A stretch of 40,141 nt of DNA, taken from positions 305,904 through 346,044 of the forward strand of contig NZ_LOJP01000002.1 in the NCBI RefSeq assembly GCF_001553785.1, written 5' to 3'. The notes beneath the pieces are model-generated. The model saw only the letters and a program-made list of their open reading frames with translations. It had not been told where the DNA came from and ran no database searches. Positions 6,275-13,775 of this stretch are shown here, one piece after another. This stretch comes from Actinoplanes sp. TFC3 (GTDB lineage: Bacteria > Actinomycetota > Actinomycetes > Mycobacteriales > Micromonosporaceae). The position numbers and the translations under genes were made by a program. The number at the start of each line of letters is the position of its first letter. Within the stretch, counting starts at the first letter, position 1.

Positions 6275-7108
6275 TCAGTTGATTGGTTGCCCGGACGAAA
6301 TGACGCCTGGAGCTCTGGCGACGTCGCAGAGTGCGCTCACCTGAGTCTTGGCGATGTCGGCCGTCGCAGGCACGGTGTTTTCCTGCGACATCGCGGTAAG
6401 GGGTTTGGCCTCGCCACCCGTCTGGCAGGCGGACTGCTTGGTCTGGCCGTCGGTGTTGCCACCTACCAGTTTGCCGGTGGCATCGCGCCAGGCAAATGTG
6501 GTGCCGCGTGAGAGAAGGTTGGCGCAGTTCTGTCCTCGCGTGGTGAACGAGAGGATCGCCGAGCCGTCGGCCTTGCGCTCGCCTGCGTTCACGGTCATCG
6601 CGGTAATAGGCGCAAGACCGTTGCTCGCATCTCCGGGTGGCAACCACCCTGAGACCGTCGGCGCCACCGAGACCTTGGCAACGGTCGACCTTTGATCGGC
6701 GACCACGGTGTTTCCTACGGACAGCTTGGCGCCGGGCACCATGATTGGCACCTCAATGGTCCGGTAATCCACCTGCGGACCGGACACCACCGACCGGCCA
6801 GCCGTGTCGTAGGCGTCGAAGGTGACCCGGGTGCGATAGGCGACCTGATTGCTGGTGTTTTCCAGGACAGCGCCAATGCTTACCCGGGGGAAATTGGTTG
6901 AGTTCTGGACCCGGTCGGGCGGAACTGTGGTGTAGCCCTGCTCGACGACCTTGACGCCGCCGGCGGCCGTTGGGCCGGCAAGCGATGGTGGCGTGACCAG
7001 GCGGCACGTCGGCTGGTCCGCTTGGTCGTTACCAGGAGTGCAACCGGCGACAGTGCCTGCCGAAACCATAATTAAGCCGAGAGCGACTCCAAGAAAAGAA
7101 CGCCGCAT
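6275..7108 (-). CDS. Lipoprotein of T7SS cassette B
   Basis: This 277-residue protein has a lipoprotein signal peptide ending VAGC, predicted lipidated Cys at residue 23. The mature part has two beta-rich halves. The first contains NTSNQVAYRTRVTFDAYD, as in extracellular domains of the FxLYD/DUF4352 type; the second contains ILSFTTRGQNCANLL and a Cys pair. The ATG at 7108 follows GGAGGAA, and the gene starts 14 bases after the YbaB-like gene, so it is probably the last gene of the cassette B operon. It is anchored on the outer face of the membrane; its partner is unknown. Confidence 0.75.
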   Translation of the reverse strand: MRRSFLGVALGLIMVSAGTVAGCTPGNDQADQPTCRLVTPPSLAGPTAAGGVKVVEQGYTTVPPDRVQNSTNFPRVSIGAVLENTSNQVAYRTRVTFDAYDTAGRSVVSGPQVDYRTIEVPIMVPGAKLSVGNTVVADQRSTVAKVSVAPTVSGWLPPGDASNGLAPITAMTVNAGERKADGSAILSFTTRGQNCANLLSRGTTFAWRDATGKLVGGNTDGQTKQSACQTGGEAKPLTAMSQENTVPATADIAKTQVSALCDVARAPGVISSGQPIN

Positions 7109-7122
7109 AATCAGTTCCTCCG

Positions 7123-7635
7123 CTAGCGCTCGTCGCCGTAGTACTTGTTGGACAGCGCCGCAAGCCCGGCGAACTGCTGGCGGATCAGCGCACCGGCCGC
7201 CTCACCAACGGCTACCGATAGCTGGTGCTCGTCAAGTTCACGGGCGGTACCTGGCTGGACAGCGACGTCCCACTGACGCATGCCAACGCTGCGTACGGTG
7301 AGCCGGCCGTCGGCCGAAGACCCCGACACCTCGAGACTGTCCCGTTCCGTTTGCCACGCGATGTCGCGCTCACTGATCGGCTTTTCCTCACCGACCGAGT
7401 AGTCACCCGTGATATCGGCGTAGATGCGCGAGTATTCGCGGGTCCGCGCGACCCACAGCAGATTAGCGAGTACGGCGAGTCGCCTCTCCAAGGCCTCGTC
7501 GTCGAGCAACTGGTAGAGGCCCTCCTGGAAGGAGAGCGACAGCTGGTCGCGACTGTAAAGCTCGCCGATGATCCCCTTGTCCGGGGTGGAAGCGCGGACG
7601 CGCATGCTGTCGACTCGGTCGGCCAGTTCACCCAT
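7123..7635 (-). CDS. YbaB-like protein of cassette B
   Basis: This 170-residue protein is read from ATG 7635 with GGAGGG about ten bases upstream. A longer open frame exists upstream, but it overlaps the WXG gene in another phase. The N-terminal half is helical and charged (YSRDQLSLSFQEGLYQLLDD; RRLAVLANLLWVARTREYSR). The C-terminal half has alternating strands then a helix (RLTVRSVGMRQWDVAVQPGT; VAVGEAAGALIRQQF), recalling the YbaB fold of cassette A. A regulatory or chaperone-like role for the cassette is an inference. It follows the WXG-type gene by five bases. Confidence 0.6.
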   Translation of the reverse strand: MGELADRVDSMRVRASTPDKGIIGELYSRDQLSLSFQEGLYQLLDDEALERRLAVLANLLWVARTREYSRIYADITGDYSVGEEKPISERDIAWQTERDSLEVSGSSADGRLTVRSVGMRQWDVAVQPGTARELDEHQLSVAVGEAAGALIRQQFAGLAALSNKYYGDER

Positions 7636-7640
7636 TGGAC

Positions 7641-8588
7641 TCAGCCCTCCGCCGTGCCCAGGCCGACATAGTTGTCCCGGATGGTCGCCGCGGTCGCGTC
7701 CGCCAGGAGCGGACGGGGCGCAAGGATCCGATCCATGTTCCGGCTCATCACGTCTTGGCAGTTGACCATTGCGTCGCGTACGACATTCTCCGCGTCCATG
7801 ATCTGCTGGGCTAGCTTGTTCAAGGCTTTCTGGATGCCATTGACAACCTCGCTCGCATTCTTGCCACCGAACTGCACCGGCTCGGGATCTTTCATGGGAA
7901 TCGCTGCACTTGATGAAGCGGCCTCGCCAACGATGGTCAGGCCGAGGGCTGTCCCACCGCTTGCCACGGCGGCCCCAACCGCAAAGATCGAGCCCGCCAC
8001 GGTCAGCATCAGCGCTACATCCTTGGGATTGCAGTCCAGCATGGCATCCAGGGAAGCCTGAGCCTTGTGCGCGAGTTCGTCGACGTTCGCGCGGGCTTCG
8101 CGCCACATCGCCGCCTCCGCCTCAATACCCCCTTTGAGCGCGATAACCAGCGCAAGCTGATTCGAGGTGATCGCATCCCATTTTGACAGGAAGTTGTCCT
8201 TGAAGTTCTGCGCCGCTCCGCCGTACCAGTCCTTCACCAACCCTTTGACGTCATCGATACCGCCGAGGGCGGGGTTGGCGAGAACGCCTTTTTCGTTGTA
8301 CGGCACCTCGCCTTGCCTGCTGTTCAGCGTGGTCGCAACTCGCCCCAACGCCTGGCTCAACGGATCGAACGCATTCGGGTCGGGCATGCCTAGGAACGGC
8401 GTGAACATGTCGGCTACGCCGGCGAACCGGGCCGCTGCTCCGTCGACCGCGTCCTGTACTGCTTCGCTCGTCATGCCGGCGTCGCTGAAGCGGCCGTTGT
8501 GATAAGTGAATCCGCGTTGCTTGAGGTCCATGATGGCGGCGGATTGTTCAATCTTGGCCGCGTGCTGGGCAAGCTGCTCGTAACTCAC
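7641..8588 (-). CDS. WXG-type hydrophobic T7SS substrate candidate (cassette B)
   Basis: This 315-residue protein starts at a GTG overlapping the upstream stop (GTGA at 8585-8588). The N-terminal 130 residues are helical. LVKDWYGGAAQNFKDNFLSK carries a Trp-Tyr-Gly-Gly turn equivalent to WXG. A long helical region follows, then a hydrophobic hairpin at about residues 193-225 (VALMLTVAGSIFAVGAAVAS, then GLTIVG). The C-terminal 90 residues are again helical (VVNGIQKALNKLAQQIMDAE). The order EspC-like, then WXG, then hydrophobic is the same as in cassette A. No toxin or enzymatic domain is recognised. Confidence 0.7.
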   Translation of the reverse strand: MSYEQLAQHAAKIEQSAAIMDLKQRGFTYHNGRFSDAGMTSEAVQDAVDGAAARFAGVADMFTPFLGMPDPNAFDPLSQALGRVATTLNSRQGEVPYNEKGVLANPALGGIDDVKGLVKDWYGGAAQNFKDNFLSKWDAITSNQLALVIALKGGIEAEAAMWREARANVDELAHKAQASLDAMLDCNPKDVALMLTVAGSIFAVGAAVASGGTALGLTIVGEAASSSAAIPMKDPEPVQFGGKNASEVVNGIQKALNKLAQQIMDAENVVRDAMVNCQDVMSRNMDRILAPRPLLADATAATIRDNYVGLGTAEG

Positions 8589-8953
8589 GACGGCATGCCC
8601 TGGAACTGGTCCATGGAGACCTTCATGGCCTCGTACTTCTTAGCCGCGACGTCGTCGGTTGCCGCGTACTCCTCGGCTGCCATCATCAAGGCCAGGCCGG
8701 TGTCGTCCATGTTGGCGGCGGTTTCGAAGATGACGTCCACGATCGCGTCGCGTAGGCCTTCCCACGGCGCCTTGGCCGATCCGTACACCCCACCGAGTGC
8801 TGGATTGCGAGCAAACACACCGGTTAGCCCTTCGGTGCGGAACAGCTCTCCGCCGGCCTCGCGGAACTGCTCGGCAACCACTTTCATCTTGTACCGCCCG
8901 GCGTCGTAGAGATCTACGAGGTCGGCTCCCAGTTCCTCGCCGGTGTGCGACAC
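8585..8953 (-). CDS. EspC-like T7SS small protein (cassette B)
   Basis: This 122-residue helical protein starts at GTG 8953, six bases after GGGAGG. The TTG two codons upstream would sit on the binding site. It has the EspC-type arrangement: a first helix with charged heptads (DLYDAGRYKMKVVAEQFREA), a PWEG turn in the middle, and a last helix with DDTGLALMMAAEEYAATDDV. It overlaps the next gene by four bases and is first in cassette B. Its expected partner is the WXG-type protein encoded immediately downstream. Confidence 0.7.
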   Translation of the reverse strand: MSHTGEELGADLVDLYDAGRYKMKVVAEQFREAGGELFRTEGLTGVFARNPALGGVYGSAKAPWEGLRDAIVDVIFETAANMDDTGLALMMAAEEYAATDDVAAKKYEAMKVSMDQFQGMPS

Positions 8954-8982
8954 GATCAACCCTCCCCGATAGGTCTGACCGA

Positions 8983-9013
8983 ATGTAGCAGCAAAGATCT
9001 TCTATGTAGCAGC
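8983..9013. promoter_or_regulatory. Direct repeat ATGTAGCAGC in divergent promoter
   Basis: ATGTAGCAGC occurs at 8983-8992 and again at 9004-9013, 21 bp apart, so both copies face the same side of the helix. A palindromic AAAGATCTT lies between them. The pair sits between the start of cassette B (minus) and the plus-strand gene at 9124, the right place for a regulator site. The regulator is unknown. Confidence 0.45.
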
Positions 9014-9123
9014 CCGAGGTGGCGGCGTCGCTGGGGGGTGCCTTCCCTCAGTGGCATGGGCCTAGCGCGGAACTTTCAAACCTGCCGCTGACCGCCTCGC
9101 AGGCATCGCCTACCGTGGTGAGC

Positions 9124-9408
9124 ATGCTGATGACCTTTGATGTGGGCACGGGCGAGCGGCATCGGGTCGAGTTTCGGTTTGACAAGTTCTGGGGTGGGCT
9201 GTCGATCAAGGTTGATGGCGTTGATGTCGTGTCGACGGTTCAGTTTCTTTCCGTCGATCTTGTCAAGCGCTTCGAGTTTGTCGTCGGCCATGAGGAGCAG
9301 CACCGGGTGCTTATCGAGAAGCATCGCCAGCGATTGATGGCCGGCTTCAGGCCGCAACCGGTTTACGCGTACGTCGATGGCGAGCTGGTTGCGCAAGCCG
9401 TCGCCTGA
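9124..9408 (+). CDS. Conserved-looking small cytoplasmic protein
   Basis: The protein is 94 residues from ATG 9124; GTG codons at 9115 and 9118 are possible alternative starts. It is beta-rich: MTFDVGTGERHRVEFRFDKF, then WGGLSIKVDGVDVVSTV, and a C-terminal VYAYVDGELVAQAVA. It has no signal peptide or membrane segment. The regular strand pattern and a sensible composition argue that it is real, but I do not recognise the family. It is the only intact plus-strand gene inside the T7SS accessory region. Confidence 0.6.
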   Translation: MLMTFDVGTGERHRVEFRFDKFWGGLSIKVDGVDVVSTVQFLSVDLVKRFEFVVGHEEQHRVLIEKHRQRLMAGFRPQPVYAYVDGELVAQAVA

Positions 9409-9686
9409 TCTCAGCCGGGGAGTCCACTCCTGCGGTATCGGCCGCCGCGTGGGAGCAGTTGTACCCGTGAAGTCGTGCTAGCTCATGAACTGGCTGGCCA
9501 CGATCACCGCAACCAGGCCGGCCGCGGTCAGCACGGCTGACCAGAGGGTGAACCACCGGGACAGAGCCGGTCCGATGCGACGTACACACCAGCGCCGACC
9601 GCGCCGCCGATAGCGAACAGTACGAGGCCCGGCAGTAAGGCGTCGATCTCGATATCGGCAAAGATCAGGAAGAACACGATCCCTAA

Positions 9687-10605
9687 GTGAGTGTTTTAGA
9701 TGGTGGTGGGTCGGGCTTGTCGTCGTTGCTGGCGGCGGGCGGGTTCGCTGCGGGTGAGGCGTCGTAGCATCTGGCTGATGGCGGCCCAGCGGATCATTTC
9801 CTCGGACACCTCGGGGTCGCGTTCGTAGTCGCGGGCCAGGCGCCGGTGCAGCATCAGCCAGGCCAAGGTTCGCTCGACGACCCATCGTTTGCGGTGGACG
9901 ACGAACCCGCGCTGCTCGGCGGGTTTACGCACGATCTCGATCACCATGCGCAGCATGCTCGCGGCCCAGACAACGAGCCGTCCTGCGAAGCCCTGGTCAG
10001 CGAACACATGACGGATCGGTGTGGCCAGGTAGACGCTCAGCAGTGCGGTCTTCGCGCCGTCGCGGTCCTGCCATGAGGCGGCCAGCACGGTGACGGACAT
10101 GAGCAGGCCGAGGGTGTCTGTGACGATGAAACGCTTACGCCCGTTGACGTTCTTGCCTTTGTCGTAGCCGCGGGTGTCTTTGCCGACGGTGTCGGCACCG
10201 CGTACCGACTGCGAGTCGATGACACCGGCCGACGGCTCGGCCTCGCGACCCTCGGCCAGACGGATTTGCTCGCGCAACTCCTGCAGGATCTGGTCGGTAA
10301 CCCCGCGGGCCTTCCATCGTTGGAACCAGCCGTAGACGGTCTCCCAGGGCGGGAAGTCCGCCGGCAACTGCCGCCACGAGCACCCCGATCGATCGATATA
10401 CAAGATCGCGTCCACCAGATCACGGAACGGATGTTTCGGGATCCGGCCAGGCTCCTTGATCAACGGGAGCATCGGCTCGATCATCTCCCACTGCTCATCA
10501 GTCAAGTCCGAAGGATACGTCCGCTCACGGGCCATCCCCACACCGTGACCCCGACTCAGCCACAGCCCTCGGACACGCCGTCCGACACCCCTCAGAAACA
10601 CTCAC
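9687..10605 (-). mobile_element. IS5-family insertion sequence, 919 bp
   Basis: The element is bounded by inverted repeats beginning GTGAGTGTTT at 9687 and ending with the complement AAACACTCAC at 10605. A 3-bp TAA target duplication flanks it (9684-9686 and 10606-10608). It carries one intact transposase gene reading leftward. Size, 3-bp target and transposase type suit the IS5 family, probably the IS427/IS1031-like groups. Intact ends and gene suggest recent arrival and possible activity. It lies inside the small membrane-protein gene of cassette C. Confidence 0.9.
9696..10535 (-). CDS. IS5-family DDE transposase
   Basis: This 279-residue enzyme is read from ATG 10535 (MARERTYPSDLTDEQW), the usual start for this group; the frame is open about 22 codons further. 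It contains the N-terminal DUF4096-type domain (YPSDLTDEQWEMIEPMLPL; WRQLPADFPPWETVYGWFQR). The catalytic core has Asp in VIDSQSVRGAD, Asp in HVFADQGFAG, and Glu in RWVVERTLAWLMLHRRLARD, the Y/W-R-E signature. It cuts and joins the ends of its own element. There is no frameshift, and the stop lies inside the left end of the IS. Confidence 0.93.
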   Translation of the reverse strand: MARERTYPSDLTDEQWEMIEPMLPLIKEPGRIPKHPFRDLVDAILYIDRSGCSWRQLPADFPPWETVYGWFQRWKARGVTDQILQELREQIRLAEGREAEPSAGVIDSQSVRGADTVGKDTRGYDKGKNVNGRKRFIVTDTLGLLMSVTVLAASWQDRDGAKTALLSVYLATPIRHVFADQGFAGRLVVWAASMLRMVIEIVRKPAEQRGFVVHRKRWVVERTLAWLMLHRRLARDYERDPEVSEEMIRWAAISQMLRRLTRSEPARRQQRRQARPTTI

Positions 10606-10708
10606 TAAGGCCGCGAATATGCCCACTCCGATGCAGAGATCAGCCGCACGATGACGGATCTCTTGATGTCCTCGTGCTCCTCGGCGACCACCAACACTGT
10701 CCTCCCCG

Positions 10709-11038
10709 TCAAACTCCTGTTGCCTCGTTAGCCGGTGGCTCGTCGGGCTCGTCAAGAAGGACGTCGAGCTGGCTGCTTCCGGACCGAGCCAGCTCTTGCC
10801 GCTCGTCCTCATTCAAGCCCTCGTAGTAGGACCAGAACGAGTCGGCGGCGGCACTGAAACTGGCATCGTAGGCGGGCGAGGTCGCGGCCTGGCGCAGGTC
10901 AACGCTGCCGTCGAGGACCCCCTTGGCCATTTCGCGCATGAGGGGGTCGTCGCCGTCGGCAAGCTGGGTCAGGGTGGTCCGCAGAAACTTGGCGATGCGG
11001 GGGTCGTCACCGGCGATCTCGTAGACGCTGTCGTGCAT
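10709..11038 (-). CDS. Small acidic protein of cassette C
   Basis: This 109-residue protein starts at an ATG that shares one base with the upstream stop (TGATG at 11036-11040). It is helical and acidic (DDPRIAKFLRTTLTQLADGD; FWSYYEGLNEDERQELARSG) with a Pro/Glu tail. It has no membrane segment. It follows the EspC-WXG fusion gene and precedes the IS-split gene by 11 bases, so it probably belongs to the same operon. A chaperone or immunity role next to a T7SS substrate is possible but not shown. The family is not recognised. Confidence 0.65.
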   Translation of the reverse strand: MHDSVYEIAGDDPRIAKFLRTTLTQLADGDDPLMREMAKGVLDGSVDLRQAATSPAYDASFSAAADSFWSYYEGLNEDERQELARSGSSQLDVLLDEPDEPPANEATGV

Positions 11039-12147
11039 CAGCGCGCTCCTACCCAGTCGGGGACCTGCGGGTGCTGATAGGCGGTGTAATCACTGAGGTT
11101 CGGCACCGCTTCGTCGATGTGCGTGAGCAATCCCTCGATGACTCCCAGGGAACCTTGCACCACGGCATAGATGGCATTGATGGCTGCAGTTGCCTGCGCC
11201 CAAAGCTCAAGCATCTCAACGATTTCCAGGCCGGCGACGCCATACCCGACGACAGCACCGACGCCTGTTGCTGCCGTTGCAGTTCCTGCCACAATGGCGA
11301 TGCCGGCAACGATCGCGTTGTCGAGGAGGCCTTTCAACCATCCGCTGACCGCTTCGGTGGTGTTGTAAACACCTTGCGCAATCTCAGTGAAGTTATTGCC
11401 GATCAGGCGTAGCGGATCCGCCAATTTCGCGGCGCCATCGGCGAGCTGGGTAAACCGGAAGTACGCGGCATCAGCGGCCGCACCCTCCCAGCCCGGCTTG
11501 AGCGCAATCGCTCCACCTTGCACGTTGTAGCCAAGATCCTGCACTGCGTCGGCAGCTCTACCAAATGCAACGCCCGCTTGAGCAACGGGTTGCCAATCCC
11601 CGCCGAGGAATTCAAGGGCCTCTTCAAGAGGATTGAATCCGAAGACCTTGTCGAATGCCAACAGAATGTAGTTCGAGAGGCTCAGATAGTCCATCCAGGC
11701 CAAAGGATGTGAGAACTCAACGTCGGCTACGGCCATCAAGCGGGATGACGGATCCCGAGAGTCAGTGAAGCCAGGTCCACAAGCGTTAACAGCCCACTGT
11801 CGTTCGAGGTTCGTCTTGGCGCAGGTTCCCGTCGTCGGAAGGGTAGCGTCCATGCGTGCGGCTGCTGCGACGTCGGTATGCCGATACCAGCTCGCCGCAT
11901 CGGTGAGACCGGAGCCGCTCTGATTGAGGACAGTGCTGACCTTGTTGCAGGCCACCTGTGACACGGTAGCGGATCGTTTCAAAACGTCCTCGACCGGAAG
12001 GAGCAGCGCATTGACCGCCCCGTCCATGAAGCCACTTCGGGTGGGGTGGTCGACCAGGTACTTCTTCACTGCTGCAGCGTCATCGCCGGCTCGGTGCACC
12101 TGCCCTGCGTAGCCGTCAAGGTATGACGGTTCCACTCGGAAACTCAT
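11038..12147 (-). CDS. EspC-like/WXG fusion T7SS substrate candidate (cassette C)
   Basis: This 369-residue protein has two modules. Residues 1-105 resemble the EspC-like proteins (YLDGYAGQVHRAGDDAAAVK; SGLTDAASWYRHTDVAAAARMD, compare DTGLALMMAAEEYAATDDVA in cassette B). Residues of about 150-369 resemble the WXG/hydrophobic proteins, with PGWEGAAADAAYFRFTQLAD and a hydrophobic hairpin at about 276-315 (IVAGIAIVAGTATAATGVGA). In cassettes A and B these two modules are separate adjacent genes. Fusion supports the idea that the two work as one complex. The ATG start at 12147 has only a weak binding site. Confidence 0.7.
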   Translation of the reverse strand: MSFRVEPSYLDGYAGQVHRAGDDAAAVKKYLVDHPTRSGFMDGAVNALLLPVEDVLKRSATVSQVACNKVSTVLNQSGSGLTDAASWYRHTDVAAAARMDATLPTTGTCAKTNLERQWAVNACGPGFTDSRDPSSRLMAVADVEFSHPLAWMDYLSLSNYILLAFDKVFGFNPLEEALEFLGGDWQPVAQAGVAFGRAADAVQDLGYNVQGGAIALKPGWEGAAADAAYFRFTQLADGAAKLADPLRLIGNNFTEIAQGVYNTTEAVSGWLKGLLDNAIVAGIAIVAGTATAATGVGAVVGYGVAGLEIVEMLELWAQATAAINAIYAVVQGSLGVIEGLLTHIDEAVPNLSDYTAYQHPQVPDWVGAR

Positions 12148-12211
12148 CCTGGCGTATCCCCCGTGATGTCACACCGACCGACAACGCCGGTTGAAATACC
12201 AACGCGTCCAA

Positions 12212-12511
12212 TTAGTTGAGAACCTTATAGATGACAATCAATGCAATTATGCCAGCGCCGGTTAACGTGGCTGACCAGAGCGTGAACCAGCGCGACAGCG
12301 TGAGGTCTGATGCGGCATACACTCCCACGCCGGCCACACCGCCCAGCGCCCACAGGGCAAAACTAGGCAAAGCCAGGTCCGCGCCTGCGGGCGAGAAGGC
12401 AATGGTCCCGACAGACAAAAGGATCGCGATAATGCCAACACCTATAGAAAGGTCCGCCGCACGACGCCGGATCCTTCTGATGTCGTCGCGTTCCTCAGCG
12501 GTAGCCAACAC
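12212..12511 (-). CDS. Small membrane protein, SRWFTLWSA family (1)
   Basis: This 99-residue protein begins MLATAEERDDIRRIRRRAAD, a charged cytoplasmic head. It then has hydrophobic segments at about 21-40, 48-66 and 78-97. The conserved piece DLTLSRWFTLWSATLTGAG lies before the last segment. It is one of three paralogues with 12625-12933 and the IS-split copy at 9478-10697. The family is not recognised. Position beside the T7SS cassettes and recent duplication suggest an accessory or immunity-like membrane protein. Confidence 0.7.
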   Translation of the reverse strand: MLATAEERDDIRRIRRRAADLSIGVGIIAILLSVGTIAFSPAGADLALPSFALWALGGVAGVGVYAASDLTLSRWFTLWSATLTGAGIIALIVIYKVLN

Positions 12512-12624
12512 CGATCCTCTCGTGCACGACCCTTCCTGGGGTCATTGTCTATCTCTGAAGCAGCAGCATAGATGGTCAACCTGCGACGGCGCAGCCCTGG
12601 AGGATCACGAAGTTCGATTCGTGG

Positions 12625-12933
12625 TCAAACCATGAACCTGCTGATGGCGAAGGCCGCCAACACGCCCGCCCCGGCCAGCATGGCCGACCACAGCGAGAAC
12701 AGGCGGGACAAGCTGAGGTCGGTCGCGGCATGAACCCCGATGCCAGCCGCCCCGCTGAGCGTGAACAAGGCGAACACCGGCAACAGGAGCCCGATGTTTT
12801 CTTGTCCATTGATGACGCCGAAGGTTCCCGCGCTGGCGGTGATTAAGCCTATAAGTATTAGCAGCGTCGCAAGGTCGAGGCGGAATCGTCTCAGGTGCTC
12901 ATTTTCTTCAGCGGTCGACACCGTCAGCAGCAT
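12625..12933 (-). CDS. Small membrane protein, SRWFTLWSA family (2)
   Basis: This 102-residue protein is read from ATG 12933 (MLLTVSTAEENEHLRRF). A GTG at 12921 is the other likely start, and its head would match the paralogue better. It has three hydrophobic segments and the family motif DLSLSRLFSLWSAMLAGAG near the C-terminus. It overlaps the 3-prime end of the EamA gene by up to 26 bases, so it may be cotranscribed with it. Function is unknown; paralogues at 12212-12511 and 9478-10697. Confidence 0.68.
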   Translation of the reverse strand: MLLTVSTAEENEHLRRFRLDLATLLILIGLITASAGTFGVINGQENIGLLLPVFALFTLSGAAGIGVHAATDLSLSRLFSLWSAMLAGAGVLAAFAISRFMV

Positions 12934-13774
12934 AGGTGTCGGCCCGCTCACCTCGCTGTCCCGCGCTTCGCGTCACTCCCGCGCTGGCCAGAGTCACCAG
13001 CACCAGTGCCGCGATAGGCACCCACCCCAGCCGCTGCCCCAGAATCAGCCAACCGGCAACAGCAGCGGCAGCCGGCTGCAAGCTCATCAGCACCCCGAAT
13101 ACCCGCGTGGACATCGACCGCAGAACCGTCAGCTCCACCGCGTACGGCACCACTGATGACAAAACCGCAACCGCAACAACGCCCGCTATCAGCCGAGCAT
13201 CCGTGAACGCCCGCCCAGCTTGCCCCGCCCCGAAAGGCAGAATCAGCACCGCAGCCACCCCGAAAGACACAGCCAGGCCACCCAAGCCGGGCACCACACT
13301 CCCCACCCGAGCGCTGCACAAGATGTAGCCGGCTCCGCAAGCGCCCGCGCCGAGAGCCAGCAGCAGGCCCGGTAGTGGCACGTCTGTTCCGGTACGCAAA
13401 CCGAGTAGCGCCACGCCGCCGAAGGCCATCAGGGCCCACAGCGCATCAACCGGGCGGCGGGTCTGCGCCAGGGACAGCACCAAGGGGCCGACGAAGGAGG
13501 CAGTGACGACGATTCCCTGAGGGGCGAGGTTCAGGGCCAAGTAGGACAGCGCGTTCAGGCCGGCTGAGAATACGCCGAGCAGGATGGCTGCGCGCCACGC
13601 TGGGAGGGGCCAGGAACGTACGCGGGGGCGGATGGCAATGGCGAAAATGAGGGCTGCGATGGACAGCCTGAGCAGGAGGACGCCGTAGGGGCCGATGGTG
13701 CCGAACAGGGCGCGGGCAATGGCGCCGCCGGCTTGGGCGCAGGCTACTGACAGCAGCACGCGGAACGTGAGCAT
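12908..13774 (-). CDS. EamA/RhtA-type inner-membrane exporter
   Basis: This 288-residue protein starts at ATG 13774, one base after the stop of the 2H phosphoesterase gene. It has ten hydrophobic segments arranged as two EamA repeats. ARALFGTIGPYGVLLLRLSI lies near the start, and LSSVVPYAVELTVLRSMSTR with FGVLMSLQPAAAAVAGWLIL is typical of the RhtA (threonine/homoserine exporter) branch of the drug/metabolite transporter superfamily. A metabolite or amino-acid efflux role is likely; the substrate cannot be told from sequence. Longer upstream starts would run through the neighbouring gene and are rejected. Confidence 0.88.
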   Translation of the reverse strand: MLTFRVLLSVACAQAGGAIARALFGTIGPYGVLLLRLSIAALIFAIAIRPRVRSWPLPAWRAAILLGVFSAGLNALSYLALNLAPQGIVVTASFVGPLVLSLAQTRRPVDALWALMAFGGVALLGLRTGTDVPLPGLLLALGAGACGAGYILCSARVGSVVPGLGGLAVSFGVAAVLILPFGAGQAGRAFTDARLIAGVVAVAVLSSVVPYAVELTVLRSMSTRVFGVLMSLQPAAAAVAGWLILGQRLGWVPIAALVLVTLASAGVTRSAGQRGERADTYAADGVDR

Positions 13775-13775
13775 G

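Larger units (their letters stand above)
9478..10697 (-). pseudogene. Small membrane-protein gene split by an IS and two frameshifts
   Basis: This is the third paralogue of the genes at 12212 and 12625. The 5-prime part starts at GTG 10697 (VLVVAEEHEDIK). After a one-base loss near 10658-10664 it continues RHRAADLCIGVGIFAAL. The IS inserts at codon TTA (10606-10608). The 3-prime part resumes at 9686 as LGIVFFLIFADIEIDALLPG and GAVGAGVYVASD. A second one-base loss near 9571-9575 precedes the conserved ALSRWFTLWSAVLTAAGL and the end at 9478. Removing the element with one target copy rejoins the halves in frame. The product would have been a protein of about 100 residues with several membrane segments. 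Confidence 0.85.

Noticed and set aside
7636..8106. N-terminal extension of the YbaB-like protein of cassette B
   Set aside because: The extension is antisense-like Arg/Gly text overlapping the WXG gene in another phase; ATG 7635 with GGAGGG is the natural start.
10536..10601. Longer start for the transposase
   Set aside because: The extra 22 residues run into the IS right end and are unlike IS5-family N-termini; MARERTYPSDLTDEQW is the standard start.
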